A stretch of 64,000 nt of DNA from Uranotaenia lowii (lineage: Eukaryota; Arthropoda; Insecta; Diptera; Culicidae): the NCBI RefSeq assembly GCF_029784155.1, contig NC_073691.1, forward strand, positions 124,682,714 through 124,746,713, written 5' to 3'. Below the pieces are notes generated by a model. It was not told where the DNA came from. It worked only from the letters and a program-made list of their open reading frames with translations, and did not search any database. The stretch's first letter is position 1, and every line of letters starts with the position of its first letter. The position numbers and the translations under genes were made by a program. This document shows, one piece after another, positions 22,698 through 35,324 of the stretch.

Positions 22698-23654
22698 TAC
22701 CGTCAACTGGGGCAACATGCAACAATTTTCAACTTCAATAGCTTCTAAAAAACTTATGTTCACAGTTAATCGTATCCTTTATGCATCAAAAGTTTTAAGG
22801 ATGCTGGTACATCAAATTGACGTAGTTAAAAAAATTATTGGTTTCTTCAGTTATTTTAAATTTTCTAAAAACATGCGATTTTCACCTTTCTTAGAAAATG
22901 GGGTAACTTGCAACAAACGTTGTTTTTAATGAGAAATCTTATGAACACGTACGAAAATTCATAATTTTTAATATATTTGCGATGTCTTAAAGACAATTAC
23001 GCATGACAACACCAATTGCAGTAGTTTTTGGATCTGTAAAAACAAATTTTCACATTTTTTCTGAAATTGAGGATGCTGCGTACATTTAGGGGTTAAATAA
23101 TACTAAGAAAAATTCTAAAAGCTGAAATCATAAAAATAAATGTTTGGATGAATGAAATTTAAATGTTTACAAACGCGTGATTCAAAACATTCATATTCCA
23201 ACACTTGGAAACGAGATTTAGAAGGTATTTCTTTGATTTGCGTTTTGTTGCATTTAACCCCAGACACCTAACTGAATATTAAAAATATTCATTTAAAAAA
23301 ATTGGGTGATTGTTCGAAAAATATTTTTACACCAACAATGTTGGTATAATATGAGGAAACCTGTAAAAAGTTTGTAGGTAATTTTATCAAGCCGATCCGT
23401 CATACTGGGTAAAGTTTTTTTCGGCATCAAAAAATGTTAAAATTTGTACATTTATTGCTCGATTTTTCAAATTTTACATAAAAATAAAATACTTAAGACA
23501 ACTAGCTTAAGATGCGAGAAATTATGTCATCATCATTTTGTTATCATTTAAAGATAACTTTATTACAATACATTAAATTAAAAATTGATTCAGTGTGGTG
23601 TTATATAAATGTTGCATCGAACCCCGCTGTTGCATGATGCCCCGTTTGACGGTA
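22698..23654. mobile_element. 957-bp TIR element, TACCGTCAACTGGGG family
   Basis: Left TACCGTCAACTGGGGCAACA and right GATGCCCCGTTTGACGGTA, each with an inner ATGCAAC/GTTGCAT, form the inverted termini. The interior is AT-rich and noncoding. A truncated relative is at 33250-33850 and a nested one at 17920-18748. Confidence 0.8.
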
Positions 23655-25463
23655 CTATTCATCTGTGGATACTATGCACTGATCCAGTCTTGAGGTGAAA
23701 ATTGGCTCGATTAAATACCATATGCCTATGAATTTTCTGGGTTTTTTCCAAATCACGTTTAGCACGTAATTATTTTCCTAATTTTTAGTTCTTCCACTAT
23801 TTTTGAGCCTACACAAAGGTGTTTAATATGTCGTACATGGGTACATGGAAAACCTTTAGTAGCAATCGAGTAGTATCAATTAAGGCGCATCTCTCTGAAA
23901 CTCGGCTCGAAAATTTGAAAATTGGGCAACTGTCAGTCTCAATAGAAAATTTGGATAAATTCCACGTCACAACTATGTAATCAAACTGTTCTAACCGAAA
24001 TTGCTAATTCAAATCTCAACAAAAAGAGGGATTCGGAGATTAATACATCTATTTACGAGGCGTTCTTATCATTGCGATTCCCGGATAATGCTTTGTTTTG
24101 ACATCGCAATTCGTCTTACGCTTCCTGATTTAGTTCCCCCTGCGTTTTCGTAGGGAATGAAAATGGAATCATCGTCTTGGCTCATTTCTGCAATACGCTG
24201 GTGAATATAAAAAGCATTCACATCTGGCCCATCATCATTATCAACAGCATCACCCTTACGCGCGCCACGAAGAAGGGTGCCGTTTGTTGGTCCGACGGCG
24301 TGTTGGTTAGGATTATTATCGTCATCTTCGTCGTATCCTGGCTGGCAGTATCCCCATTCCAAACCCGGAACAGAACCGCAGCCGGTTGTTGGTGGCAATA
24401 ACGGAAACCAAACGAGCGAACGAACGAACGACAGTCTACCGGATGGCGTTATCTAAACAACTGGGGATGTTTTACAAGTTTGCTCAACTGCTTCCTTTTC
24501 GATCGGGATGTCAACGTAACGTAGACGTGGATTATTATTGTTGGCTTGGCAGAGTCGGCCGGAACAAACACAACACGTGTGTGGGTTCGCAGCTTGGACT
24601 GGGTTTTTCTATCGCTTTCTCCTTCCCCCAGCCAGACGGGATGTAATTTAATAATGAATAATTTATTATCACATCTTCTGCGGGGGGACGTTTTATAACT
24701 TAAGAGGTGAACCACCTTAATTACGTTAGTTATTGATTCGATATTGGTAATATTTTGTCAGTCTAGCCCCGTTTGATAAACCTTAATCCATATATTTAGT
24801 ATACACGAACGATGATTCAGTTTTTGGCAAAATTATCTAGAAGAGTCTGCAAGCTTTTCTGTAACTGCTCCAACTGAATAGGGCATGAATTTCCCTTCGA
24901 ATTAGTCTTAAGCTAAAAAGTCAGATGGCTTATATGAATCCTTATTTCAACCCTTTTTTGATTATAATAAAATCTGTACAGGCTTCTCAACAATATAAAG
25001 ATTTGTTAACCCTTTCCTTCCGATGGTAGCACAGGTGATCCACAACTTCGCACAGCTCGCATATGAACTGGGCGCTTTAGGTCAACACCATTTTCTCATC
25101 GAATGTGCAGGTATGAGTGAAAAATCATTGCACACAATTTGTAGAGAAATCAATTCTCTAGTTTTTGCTCGGCAGATCAAAAGCTGCACAAAAGTCGGAT
25201 TTTTTTCGAATTCAAATCAAGACGTTATTTTACATTTTTCTTTACCGCTGAAAAGGATGTTTACATACACAAGAGGCTTACATGACTGTTTTAAAAATCT
25301 GCAAATTTCTAATCAAATGTCTAGAGAATGTTGACATAGTTGATCAAATATTCATTTTTGCCATAACAACCTGGCAACTCTGATGACGCTAAATCCAAAT
25401 CAAGTTTCGAGGTTATGACTGAGGGTAACCAGCCACCCATACCATCGAACGTTTATACCCTTA
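23655..25463. other. Mostly single-copy DNA, no proven gene
   Basis: The 24060-24700 part is relatively GC-rich and carries overlapping frames on both strands. The longest minus-strand frame (24398-24069) is acidic but starts at TTG and has no family match. It may be a conserved noncoding island or an untranslated exon. Confidence 0.35.
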
Positions 25464-25764
25464 GAGCAAGTTCACTGGTGTTGGGAAAAAGTGGTAGAAA
25501 TTTTGACACTTACGGCACATTTTGAAAATTTTGCCATGTAAAAACATTTTCAAGATCTGTGGCCTTCTAGTTTTTGTACAACACGTGTTTTATTTTCGCA
25601 TGCTGTGATGCAAAAATAGCAATATTTCTATCACATACGTCTGAAATAGAAACAGTGTTGTAAAAAAATGCAACGCCCTAAGATCTTGAAAACATTTTTA
25701 CATGGTAAAATTTTTAAAATGTCAAAATTTCTACCACTTTTTCCCAACACCAGTGAACTTGCTC
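25464..25764. mobile_element. Foldback MITE with TTA target duplication, 301 bp
   Basis: Ends GAGCAAGTTCACTGGTGTTG and CAACACCAGTGAACTTGCTC are perfect inverted repeats. TTA lies at 25461-25463 and 25765-25767. Same family as 10828-11093; the arms pair almost to the centre. Confidence 0.85.
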
Positions 25765-26160
25765 TTATGCAAGCAGAAAAAATGATGGTTTAGTTAGATT
25801 TCAACTAAAACCTTTAAATTTTCAAATGAGTAAAGAGGATCACTGGTGATACACTGGAAACGAATAGTACTTTTCTTCTTGTGAAGCTTTTTATCAATAA
25901 TCATGAAAATCATCCCTTAAAAAAATCGCTTCAGAATAGCTATTTCATCTGCTTAAATGACCACATGTATCGAAATATTTGAAAACGCTCGTGATTTTTT
26001 CGAAAACGGCATGTTTTGTTTTTCTGACGCAAAGTGCGATGGCGGGCATTGTTCAAGGCAAAACTAAAAATATCAATAAATAGACTTTTGAGGAATGGGT
26101 TTACCAAAGAAATATTTCACAAAATAGTATTGTTTTAGTTTTTGATCAATGAGGTGAAGA
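25765..26160. other. No gene recognised
   Basis: AT-rich spacer. Confidence 0.3.
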
Positions 26161-27391
26161 TAATGAATATGTTAAAAAAGTTTATCCACCCCCGGCGAAA
26201 AACTAGATTTATTCCAAAAAAACGATACGGAAAATTAAAACACAGTTAATTGTTGTTCAGTTTAGAATTGTTCATGTTAAAACAAAGTCAATTCATTAAA
26301 GTTCCAAATAAAAAACATATTCTTTTGCATTTGAGATATGATGTGAAAAAAAAATACCGCGAAAAAACCCCTCTAGCTCACATAGCTTTAGTAGTTCGTT
26401 TGACCTCCTTTGGCTTCAATAACTGCTTAAAAACGTCGTGTCATCGATTCAACAAGCTTAGCAGTTGTTTCCGGGGTGATTTTGTCCCATTCAGTTGAGA
26501 TTACCTTGCCGCAATTGCTGGATGCTTGTTGGTTTTGGCTCCTGAACCTTAATTTTCAAAATTGACCAGAGATGCTCGATCGGATGCCCACTCCATAATC
26601 TTGACACGCTTTTCTTTGAACCATTGCGAAACCAGCATTGAGGTGTGTTTCGGATCTCCGTCTTGTTGGAACGTATACCGGCGCCCCAAATTACCTTTTG
26701 TGCAGACGCTGGTAGTTTCCGCTTCAAAATATCCAAATAAACCTCCTTGGTCATGATTCCATCGATGGATTCAGCTCTGCCTTCTTCACGATAGCTCTGT
26801 CAATTCGGCCTGTAGTCTTCGAAGGACTCCCCGACCGCTTAGCTGGTGAGATTTAACCACGCTGTTTGTACACCTAAACAATTTTAGCAACCGTATCTTT
26901 ATTAAGTTGGACAATATCGGCAATATTACGGTAGCTCTAGCCGTTTTTGTGATGCTCAACAATCAAATTTCGGATGCTGATCGGAATTTGTGATTTTTTT
27001 TTTTTTTTGGCGTTTTGCAACCAATTACTTCCAATATTTAACACGAAACACGAAACGAAAACTCCAAGAGCGCTAAATGACAGCTAGACACAATGTTTAC
27101 ATTCAAGAAAGCTGCCGGCTACACACTGAAACTTTGTAAAACACACTTAAATCGTAGTATCCATTTGAGGGTGGATAAATTTTTTTTTGCGTATTTTTTA
27201 CCCTTTTTCATAATTTATCACATAAAACCCCGAGAAAAGATATATACGCCGTATTATCAATGGCAATAATAAATAAACATAAAATGATAAATTGTGGAGG
27301 AACATTCATGAAGTCAACTTGATTTTCACCAGAAAAACATTACAATTGTAAATTTGTGAGGTGGGTGGATAAGCTTTTTATGCATACTGTA
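26161..27391 (-). mobile_element. Tc1-like transposon (decayed)
   Basis: Inverted ends carry TATGTTAAAAAAGTTTATCC on the left and, on the complementary strand of the right end, TATGCATAAAAAGCTTATCC, each continuing into CACCC. The right end begins TACAGT, a usual Tc1 terminus. A second TTATCCACCC box lies about 190 bp inside the right end (27170), as in IR/DR-type Tc1 elements. Exact left boundary is uncertain. Confidence 0.75.
26488..26990 (-). pseudogene. Tc1-family transposase pseudogene
   Basis: Reading the minus strand from about 26980, the helix-turn-helix part IRNLIVEHHKNG...SYRNIADIVQLNKDTVAKIV is followed by SGSPSKTTGRIDRAIVKKAE, as in Tc1 transposases. It has at least three in-frame stops. 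After frameshifts, MTKEVYLDILKRKLPASA (about 26754), FQQDGDPKHTSM with the second catalytic Asp, and PIEHLWSILKIKVQ with the terminal Glu can be read in different frames. The first catalytic Asp block is missing. Inactive. Confidence 0.85.
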
Positions 27392-27720
27392 TGTTGTAAT
27401 TGTTTCTTGTTTTTCATTTGCGCTCTATATGATGTTATCTTCTCAATTGAGCATAAATTATTCACCTCAAACTCCAAATTTATCAAATGGATCATTTAAG
27501 TAGCCTAATATTATGCATCTTCATTCTACAACTTTAAGTAAAAATAAATATTTCTATTTTTAAAACTTAAAAAAAACTCTATAAAATCCTTTCGTTTTCC
27601 TCAAAATCCCGTTACGAATTAGGGGTACTGATCTTGCTAGGGGATAACTCAGTTCAATTTCGAACACTATGGGAAATGGACGCCTTTTGGTAGGCCAGAA
27701 AATGAGTACACACAAATTTT
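27392..27720. other. No gene recognised
   Basis: AT-rich spacer between the Tc1 element and the GGCCGAATG palindrome. Confidence 0.3.
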
Positions 27721-28738
27721 AGGGGCCTGGACATTCGGCCGGAGGCCGATTGGCCGAAAGATGTTAGGCCGAAGGTCGCTAGGCCGAATGGGTTAAGAGG
27801 ACTACGGATGTTTGGTCGAATAGGACAATAGGCCGAATTGGACATAAGGCCGAAGGTTATTTGGCCAAATAGATGTTATACCGAATGGTCATTAGACCGA
27901 ATGATCCAGGCAGATAAGACATATCAACGCATGTTTGCATGTTGGGGTGAATGTCAATGAGCCGAATAGTCGTTAGGCATAAGGCTGAATGATCATAATG
28001 AATGGTTGCTAGGTCAATAACAAATCTTTACCACTTGTCCGCATGTTAGGCCGAAAGGTCATTAGGCCGAATGGTCGTTAGCCCGAAAAGTCATCAGGAT
28101 GCAAGGCCGGTTCGCCCATTCGGCCTTACGACCATTCGGCCTAGTGACCATTCGGCCTATCGTCCATTCGGCCTAACGACCCTTAGGCCTGATGACCATT
28201 CGGCTAACGTGCAGACAAGTTTAAAAGATTTGTTATTGACCTAGCAACCATTCATTACGATCATTCGGCCAAACTGCCATTCGCCCCAACTTGCAAACAT
28301 GCGTTAATATGTTTTATCGGCCTGGTATACATTCGGCATAACGACCATTCAATCTTACGACGATTGAGCCTTACGTCTATTCGTCCTAGTGACCATTCGG
28401 CCTAATGACCATTCGGCCTAATGACCATCCGGCCATACGATTATTCGGCCTAATGACCATTCGGCCAAATGACCATTCGGCCTTATGAACATTCGGCCTA
28501 GTGACCATTCGGCTAAACATCCTTTCGGCCTTGCGTCCTTTCGGCCTTGCGTCCTTTCGGCCTTGCGTCCTTTCGGCCTAACAGCCTTCGGCTGGATAAC
28601 CGTCGACCAAATAACTCATTCGGCCTAGTGGCCTATTCGCCCTAGTGGCTTATTCGGCCAGATAACTCATTCAGCCTAACGTCCATCGGCCGAATGGCTT
28701 TCGGCCTTATGACTTACGGCCGAATGACCCAGCCTCCC
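27721..28738 (+). repeat. 1-kb giant palindrome of GGCCGAATG-type repeats (copy 1)
   Basis: The left half is a degenerate tandem array of GGCCGAATGGTCATTA-like words. From about 28115 the right half has the same words in complement. Non-repetitive stretches also pair: AATGGTTGCTAGGTCAATAA on the left with TTATTGACCTAGCAACCATT on the right, and AACGCATGTTTGCATGTTGG with its counterpart. The ends GGCCTGGACATTCGGCC and GGCCGAATGACCCAGCC are imperfect inverted repeats. It is therefore a bounded foldback element, not just a satellite. A shorter copy in inverted orientation is at 40855-41285. Confidence 0.85.
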
Positions 28739-31260
28739 GAGGCTGAATTTTAGCAAAAATTTTGCACAAATTTTACCAGCTAAAAATTTAGCAATCAAAT
28801 TGCATGTTGCATCACATCTTTAAATGTAGCTCTTTTCCATCCTCTATAATTTCAAAATTATAAAAAAAAATTAGCTCCAAATGCCTTGGCCTTTTGAAAG
28901 AAGTTGGCATTCACCAGGTTTTTGAGTACAGCCCGAAAAATAGATTGTTGAGTATAGCTCGTGTAGTGAGAAATATTATATGCATTCATCAAACAGTATC
29001 TATACATTTTTGTTGTTTAAAATGAACTTATTGAATTGTGTGTATTTCGTTTTTTTAGTAGAATTTGGGTTTTTAAATTCAAAGCAGAGCAAAAGAATTC
29101 ACCTATCAAAGTTTCTGACTATCTATTAACGCAGCTTTTTACAAAACAAAATGTCCAACTTTAACTTTTGGTCGAAGATTTGTCTCAAAAGTATCAATAA
29201 TTTCTTGAAATAAATAATAGCTATATAGTCTCAATAAACAACCATAAATAGGAATACAGAGCAACAGGCTTCGTACATTCAAAATAACGACGCAATTTGT
29301 AATTAAAGCGCTGGTCACGTACTGGCTTTGCCAAAGTAATCTTTCATACAACAATACGGTTTTGAAAAACTCTCACCCACCATGAACAATTTTAAAAGTG
29401 AAGCAGAAATACTGGAAAACGTTTTGAATTATTAATATTCTTTTCGAAAAACTGGAGAGAAAAAAAAATGCTTTTAATCAAATTGTTAAATTTGCAAATT
29501 CAATGTTTACCTGAGTCCTGTTCTAGGAAGAAAAATACCTCACTCCCCCCCTTAAACGTAACCTTGGAAGCTACCGGATCCCAGTTTCTGTCACCCGAGC
29601 CGGATTCATTCATCAGACCTGGTAGAAGCGCTCCTGCTGAGAGGTTAAGTTCAGAGCAAATATTTTTACTAGCCCAGCGACTCATCGTCGGGGCGCTGCC
29701 TGCAGCACTGTATCGAATCGACCGATTCCGAGAATACCGTTCGAGTGTGCCACTTCAGAGTGCCGAGTGCCTCATTCAAAGGTAGTGAATAGAATGGGAT
29801 CAACTTGTTGTCCTGAACCAAATACACGGGCGGGACGAGTTGGAAGTTGGGGGAAGCACGAATGCTGGAGGACCCCCAGGAGGATTCGATTTCCGCACAG
29901 CCAGATACGACACGAACGAAGAACGGCAGAATTCAAATGCACTCCGTCCGCCGGGAAACGTGGGATGACGAAAGATCAAAGGATCAAGCTCGAACCCTTG
30001 CCTTGGTTTGCTGGGTTTACAGGAGTGGGTGTTGCTGGTAATGAGCATTGGAGCGAGAGACAGGTTGAAATGGATTTTAGAAACAACTTTCACAGTTCTC
30101 AAATGCTTATGGCTGAACTGTTTGCAACATCAAACTCTATTTTTAGATTAGTAGGTGTCACAAATTGGAAGCTCAGAATTCACCTGGTGAAAAGCTGTTA
30201 GAAATTGGCATCAACAGTTTGCCTTGTTTGCAGTTTGCAGAGTTTTTTTTTAAACGCTAGGATTTTGAAAAAAAAACAGTAACCTATCATTGTAAGGAGA
30301 GCCCTTCGCAACTTTATATCTCTGAGATCCCCTTCCTACTATCGGGGACAAGTATGACAAGTCTGGTTAAAATCAATTCAGACGATCCGGAGTTATAATA
30401 GGTCATCTCGTGAATGTGACAAAAATGCGTACAATCGTCTCAGAGTGACAGTTATGCCACTGATAAGGTTATGCGTCCATTTGTCCCAGTGTGACAAATA
30501 GACCTTAAGTTGTTCCCGAAACTTCTATGAATTATGTTTTGACAAAGAATTTCAAAAATACGCATCAAGTTATAAAGATTACAATCAAAAACTCAAAAAA
30601 GTCGAAATGTCACATGTGACAATTATGCGTCCAACGGCAGTACAAACCTTTATGTAAAATAAATCTAAATAAATAACAATAAAGTTCCCATACTTTTTGA
30701 AAATACTTACAACTTTCTTGTATAAAATCAAATCGAAACCTCCAACCAATACGAACCAATGGAATCTTGGCTATCAGGTTATACCGAAGAAGAAAAAAAA
30801 AGAATAGCTTAAAATACCCTCGTAGGACCTCCATACATTTTCTTATTAAGCGGAATATTTATTCGACAATGCTCGTTACTAAAACTCTTAACAGGGTTTT
30901 CTTCGCCAACGGCATGATTTTGACAACTGAGCAACAGAGTCAGCAGAAGCATTCTACAGTGAAAAAAAAACCTTTAAAAGTTTTTTGGATTGTTTCTTGG
31001 AAAAGACCGAACTTGTGTTCCTGGAGGAAACCCTGTGGGGTTTTTAAGTGTAGCTTCAATACCAATGCTTCTAAAACCACTTTAGCAGGCTTGAAGCTAG
31101 ACGAATTTCACAAAACCGCCCATTGCCTGCTGTAATAAACTTTTGTTATATCACATAAATATTCAAAAATGTTAAAACAAAGCTATGATGTATGTCGAAA
31201 TTGAATAAGTCCTGTAAAGGTGGAAAATATTAGGTCATGTAATTAAAAAAAACCGTTCCA
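28739..31260. other. No gene recognised
   Basis: 28.7-29.5 kb and 30.2-31.2 kb are AT-rich. 29.5-30.2 kb is less AT-biased and looks single-copy, with overlapping frames on both strands (29468-29785, 29767-30201) that start at non-ATG codons and show no domain. Possible regulatory island. Confidence 0.3.
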
Positions 31261-31313
31261 TTTTTTTCACATGTGCCAATAACGAATGTTGCCAAAATCG
31301 AATGGGATCTGTA
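31261..31313. mobile_element. Right-end remnant of the TACAGACCCCGTTCG MITE
   Basis: ACGAATGTTGCCAAAATCGA followed by ATGGGATCTGTA matches the right terminus of 12326-12741. The left part is absent. Confidence 0.6.
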
Positions 31314-32446
31314 TTTGTACCATTTATTTACCAATAGCAAAGCAAGGAACCTGCATGGCTGATAATGATTTATTGGGAAGGCTCGTTTGGAACTTTTATT
31401 AACTGGAACCCCAATTTGGCACGTTGTTGGTTGATGGAAATCTCAATCACCGTACGATATGATGGGATGCTGGCAATGTTTCGTGGGGGAAAATGCCCGT
31501 TGAAAGTTTCCCCTTCGCCAGAAAGATTTGTCCGATGCTTCCTGCCCGGTCGTCATCATCGTCAGCAGCAAACGACGTAAAAGAAGAATATAATAGTGAC
31601 CGGGACCGAGAAGCCCTTCCACCCCAACCCAGAGGGAACAAAACAGCAGCGCAGCGCCACCCCCGCAACTGAAGAAAAAAGCCTGAGCGAGAAAATGCCA
31701 AGAACAATGAAACGATTATTGCTAATCCATGGCCTAGATCCTTAATCTTGGCAACAATTTATTTTGACGCCCTTTCGGAATTGTTTTGTGGTTTTCCTGT
31801 CGGCCTGTTCGTGACGAAACCGACCGAAGTTGATTGGCTTCTTCCTCCGGGAAAATTCTACCCTGCTCCGTTTGCATTCGAAGTAGGGAGCAAAGTGGAA
31901 TCGTACATTTTGCGTATCGCAACATTATTGCGTACCGAAAATCCTAATCTTTCAAGGTGAACGTTGCAGGACAAAGGTTACTCCACGGCGAGGACTTACA
32001 TGTGTTGTGCGTATAGGATTGTGGGATTGAGTTGCACAACAATTAGTGCTGACCGTGTTGGAAATACAAATTTTCCCATATTGATTACACCAACCATGAA
32101 ATGAAAGGTTCATTGAAAGGTTCCTACATGGCTACATACATAAATCAACAAGTTGGATATTTTGTACTTAATGGTATGCTTACCCAATGCCATGTACTAG
32201 GATTTTCCCTCAGAAAGTTGATTCATTTGAATACTTTCTCTATTATGGATTATTGAACCAATACAGGGCCGTAAAAGTGAAGAGTGTTTAATTATGTTCA
32301 TTCTTGAAAATGATCCATTTCAGATCTTAACGATTTAAGATAAAGAGATACGGATATAAGTGGATTTTAGTATAGTAGAATGTTATTATCAATGTGATTC
32401 ATATTTATCCATCATACTAAGATGCTAAGATTTATTTTTGCTCATA
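31314..32446. other. No gene recognised
   Basis: 31360-31960 is GC-richer and single-copy-looking; its frames overlap and show no domain. The remainder is AT-rich. Confidence 0.3.
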
Positions 32447-32856
<410 letters not shown>

Positions 32857-32864
32857 TTTGAATC

Positions 32865-33184
32865 CAACAAAAAAAATACAACGAGCACCCTCAAAACGAA
32901 ATTTTAAGATCAAGCTTTATAAAAATAATCATGGAAGGTTTTTTGGAAGCCTAAAATACGATTCAAAATCTGACGAAGAGTTTTGCTGAAAAAAATGTTG
33001 GTTTACATTTTATTTCTTGATTTTTGTTAAGTAATTTCTGGGTTTTAAGAAAATTTGTCCAGATTTAGCCCAGATTTATGGTCGTCACTATCAAAGTCAA
33101 ATGCCCGAATTTTGCCAGGTTTTAAATAAAATTGCCCGGTTTGTCCGGCCAGGATACGTACTGAAAAAGTTCTGGCAACCTTAC
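32865..33184. mobile_element. Right part of the AGGTTGCCAGATT/GCCCGG element
   Basis: GGTTTTTTGGAAGCCTAAAA, TTATGGTCGTCA and TTCTGGCAACCTTA match 18120-18558 in order, without the SINE present in that copy. The left end is missing. Confidence 0.7.
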
Positions 33185-33249
33185 TTTATGATCAAGAAAA
33201 CTCGTTCAAACCGTTTATTCAGAAATGGGACAGTTATGAAAGCGCGTAT

Positions 33250-33850
33250 TGTCAACTGGGGCATCATGCAACGCATTGTTCAACTTCAACTTCTAAATAC
33301 TTGATGTCCTCACATAATCATATCGCTTGTACATCAAATTGACCTAGTCTTGAAAATTTTTGGTTTCACTGGTTATTTTCAAATTTACAGAAACATGCGA
33401 TTTTCACCCTACTAAGAAAAAGGGGTGAGTTGCAACAAACAATGTTGCAAAATCAAATGAAAACGTTTGAAAATTTATAATTTGTCCGAATTACATTTTT
33501 TATTTTTTCTGTCAAAAATGTTTTTTAAATAAAAAGCGTAAGGGTGTTACATAAATTTAGGGGTAGATGGGGGTGATGCTAAACAATCATATTCCAGCAT
33601 ACGGAAACGAGATTTAAATGGTGTATCTTTGATTTGAATTTTGATGAATTTTAACCCAGACTGGTAACTGAATTATATTTTTTTAAATTTTTGTGATTAT
33701 CCGAAAAAAAAAATTTCACACCAACTGTGTTGGAATAAGATAACCAAAGCAATACAATATTTGTAGATAATATTATGAAGCCAATCCATCATACTGAGTA
33801 AAGTTTTTTGCAGCATAGAAAAATATTAAAATTTGTACATCTACGACTCG
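33250..33850 (+). mobile_element. Truncated CCGTCAACTGGGG-family element
   Basis: Begins GTCAACTGGGGCATCATGCA and follows 22698-23460 in order (AAACATGCGATTTTCACC, then CATACTGAGTAAAGTTTTTT and AAATTTGTACAT), ending before the right terminus. Confidence 0.7.
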
Positions 33851-33930
33851 ACTTCTGCACGACGCCAAAGATGGTCCTTAACACTTGTCGCTCGAATACT
33901 CCGAGTGTACGCAGGTCTTCCTCGAGCAAT

Positions 33931-34914
33931 ATAGGTGAGAATGAGGATACTTGATCCCTGGAGATACTTGATTCCTTAGCTATATCTCGAAAATGGAATG
34001 TCTTACAAAGATCAAATGTTATAGAAAAATGTGCCAAAATGAGCAAAATAACAATGCTTGCAGTTTAAAAAATTTTAAAAAAATAATTGTTTGAGTAATT
34101 GAACTTTGTTTGAAAAATTTCACAAAATGTAACTTAAGGATCTTTTTTCATCACTTTAAAATGTTCCTTACATGGGGAAATTATGAAAAAAATATTTGTT
34201 CCAATGTATCAATCGTTCGAGCGTAAAATGAACTTTATAATGCCATATATTCAAAGCAATGAAAAACTCTCAACTTTTTTTCAGAAAAAGTTTTTCTAAA
34301 ATGTTGATTATGGGTACAATTGATCCCTTAGAATTGGGTACAACTGATCCCCCTTCCAAACGGCATATTTTTCTTCTGAGTTGATCGTTATGATAGCTGA
34401 TTACGAAATTACTAATATTTATCCAAAAACTGATATTTATCAAACAATTGTCTGAAGAAAAGAGCAAAAATAATTATTTTTTTTTCAATTATAAAAAAAA
34501 ATAGCGCCTTTAAGTATGCAAAGTCATTAGCGTTGAGACAAAGTTATAGAATTTTCTTCTTATGTCTGCTATAAATTGTTAAATGAGAACAAACATGACC
34601 GAAATAGTAAATTAACATTCTATCTTGGGGTTTTGTTTGATATTTATACAAGGATTAGGGCTTCCTGAATAAAAGATCAAGTTTCCTTCAATAGGGGATC
34701 AAGTTTCACCTAACTTCAGAAAAATCGGAATTTTTTTACTCCCACGAAAATGTTTCTAGTTCATCAACGGGTTCAAGTATCGTTCTAACTTTTGAAGTAT
34801 AGAAACTTGAAGTTACAAGCTGTCAGAAAATGTCAAAGACGACGAGTAGCTAATTTTTTCCAAAAAGATATGGTGAAAATAAGAAAAGGGGATCAAGTAT
34901 CACCACTCTCCCCT
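33931..34914. mobile_element. ~984-bp TIR element, GAGAATGAGGATACTTGAT family
   Basis: Left GGTGAGAATGAGGATACTTG and right GATCAAGTATCACCACTCTCC are inverted repeats. Internally it is the reverse orientation of 18802-19691 (for example CCCACGAAAATGTTTCTAGT). Confidence 0.75.
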
Positions 34915-35324
34915 ACATATCAGGCGTTGTCTGATCCCTTAGAAAATAATGAGCTTGCAACCCTGCTGTAGGGATACCTTTAAGGCTGCTTGATTTTGCT
35001 GGATTGGAATGACACTGACAGGTAATCCAATATACTCCTCTTTGTTCATGTAGTCTCTTTAAAACCTACAAAATGAAAGACAATTTTCTTTGAAAAATGG
35101 ATGCCATTATTTTTCTGATGGCAGATTTTTTTTATTTTGAATCGAAAATCGCTCACCATTATAAAATATGATAAAATACGTGATATAAAGTGTTCTACGA
35201 CCACCTACATTTCAATTTGAGCATGTATGAGTAATTTGGTACAAATCCGCCTGCCCAGTGAATAAATATTGTATTCTGAACATACAAACATATACGCACG
35301 CCACCCTTCAGTTTTATATACATA
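34915..35324. other. No gene recognised
   Basis: AT-rich spacer. Confidence 0.3.

Noticed and set aside
24069..24398. Acidic 110-codon minus-strand frame
   Set aside because: It starts at TTG, overlaps a frame on the other strand, and has no recognisable family. Kept only as part of a GC-richer island.
27654..27845. Protein-coding frame rich in FGLATFGLTSFG (also 41162-41353)
   Set aside because: It is translation of the GGCCGAATG repeat words.
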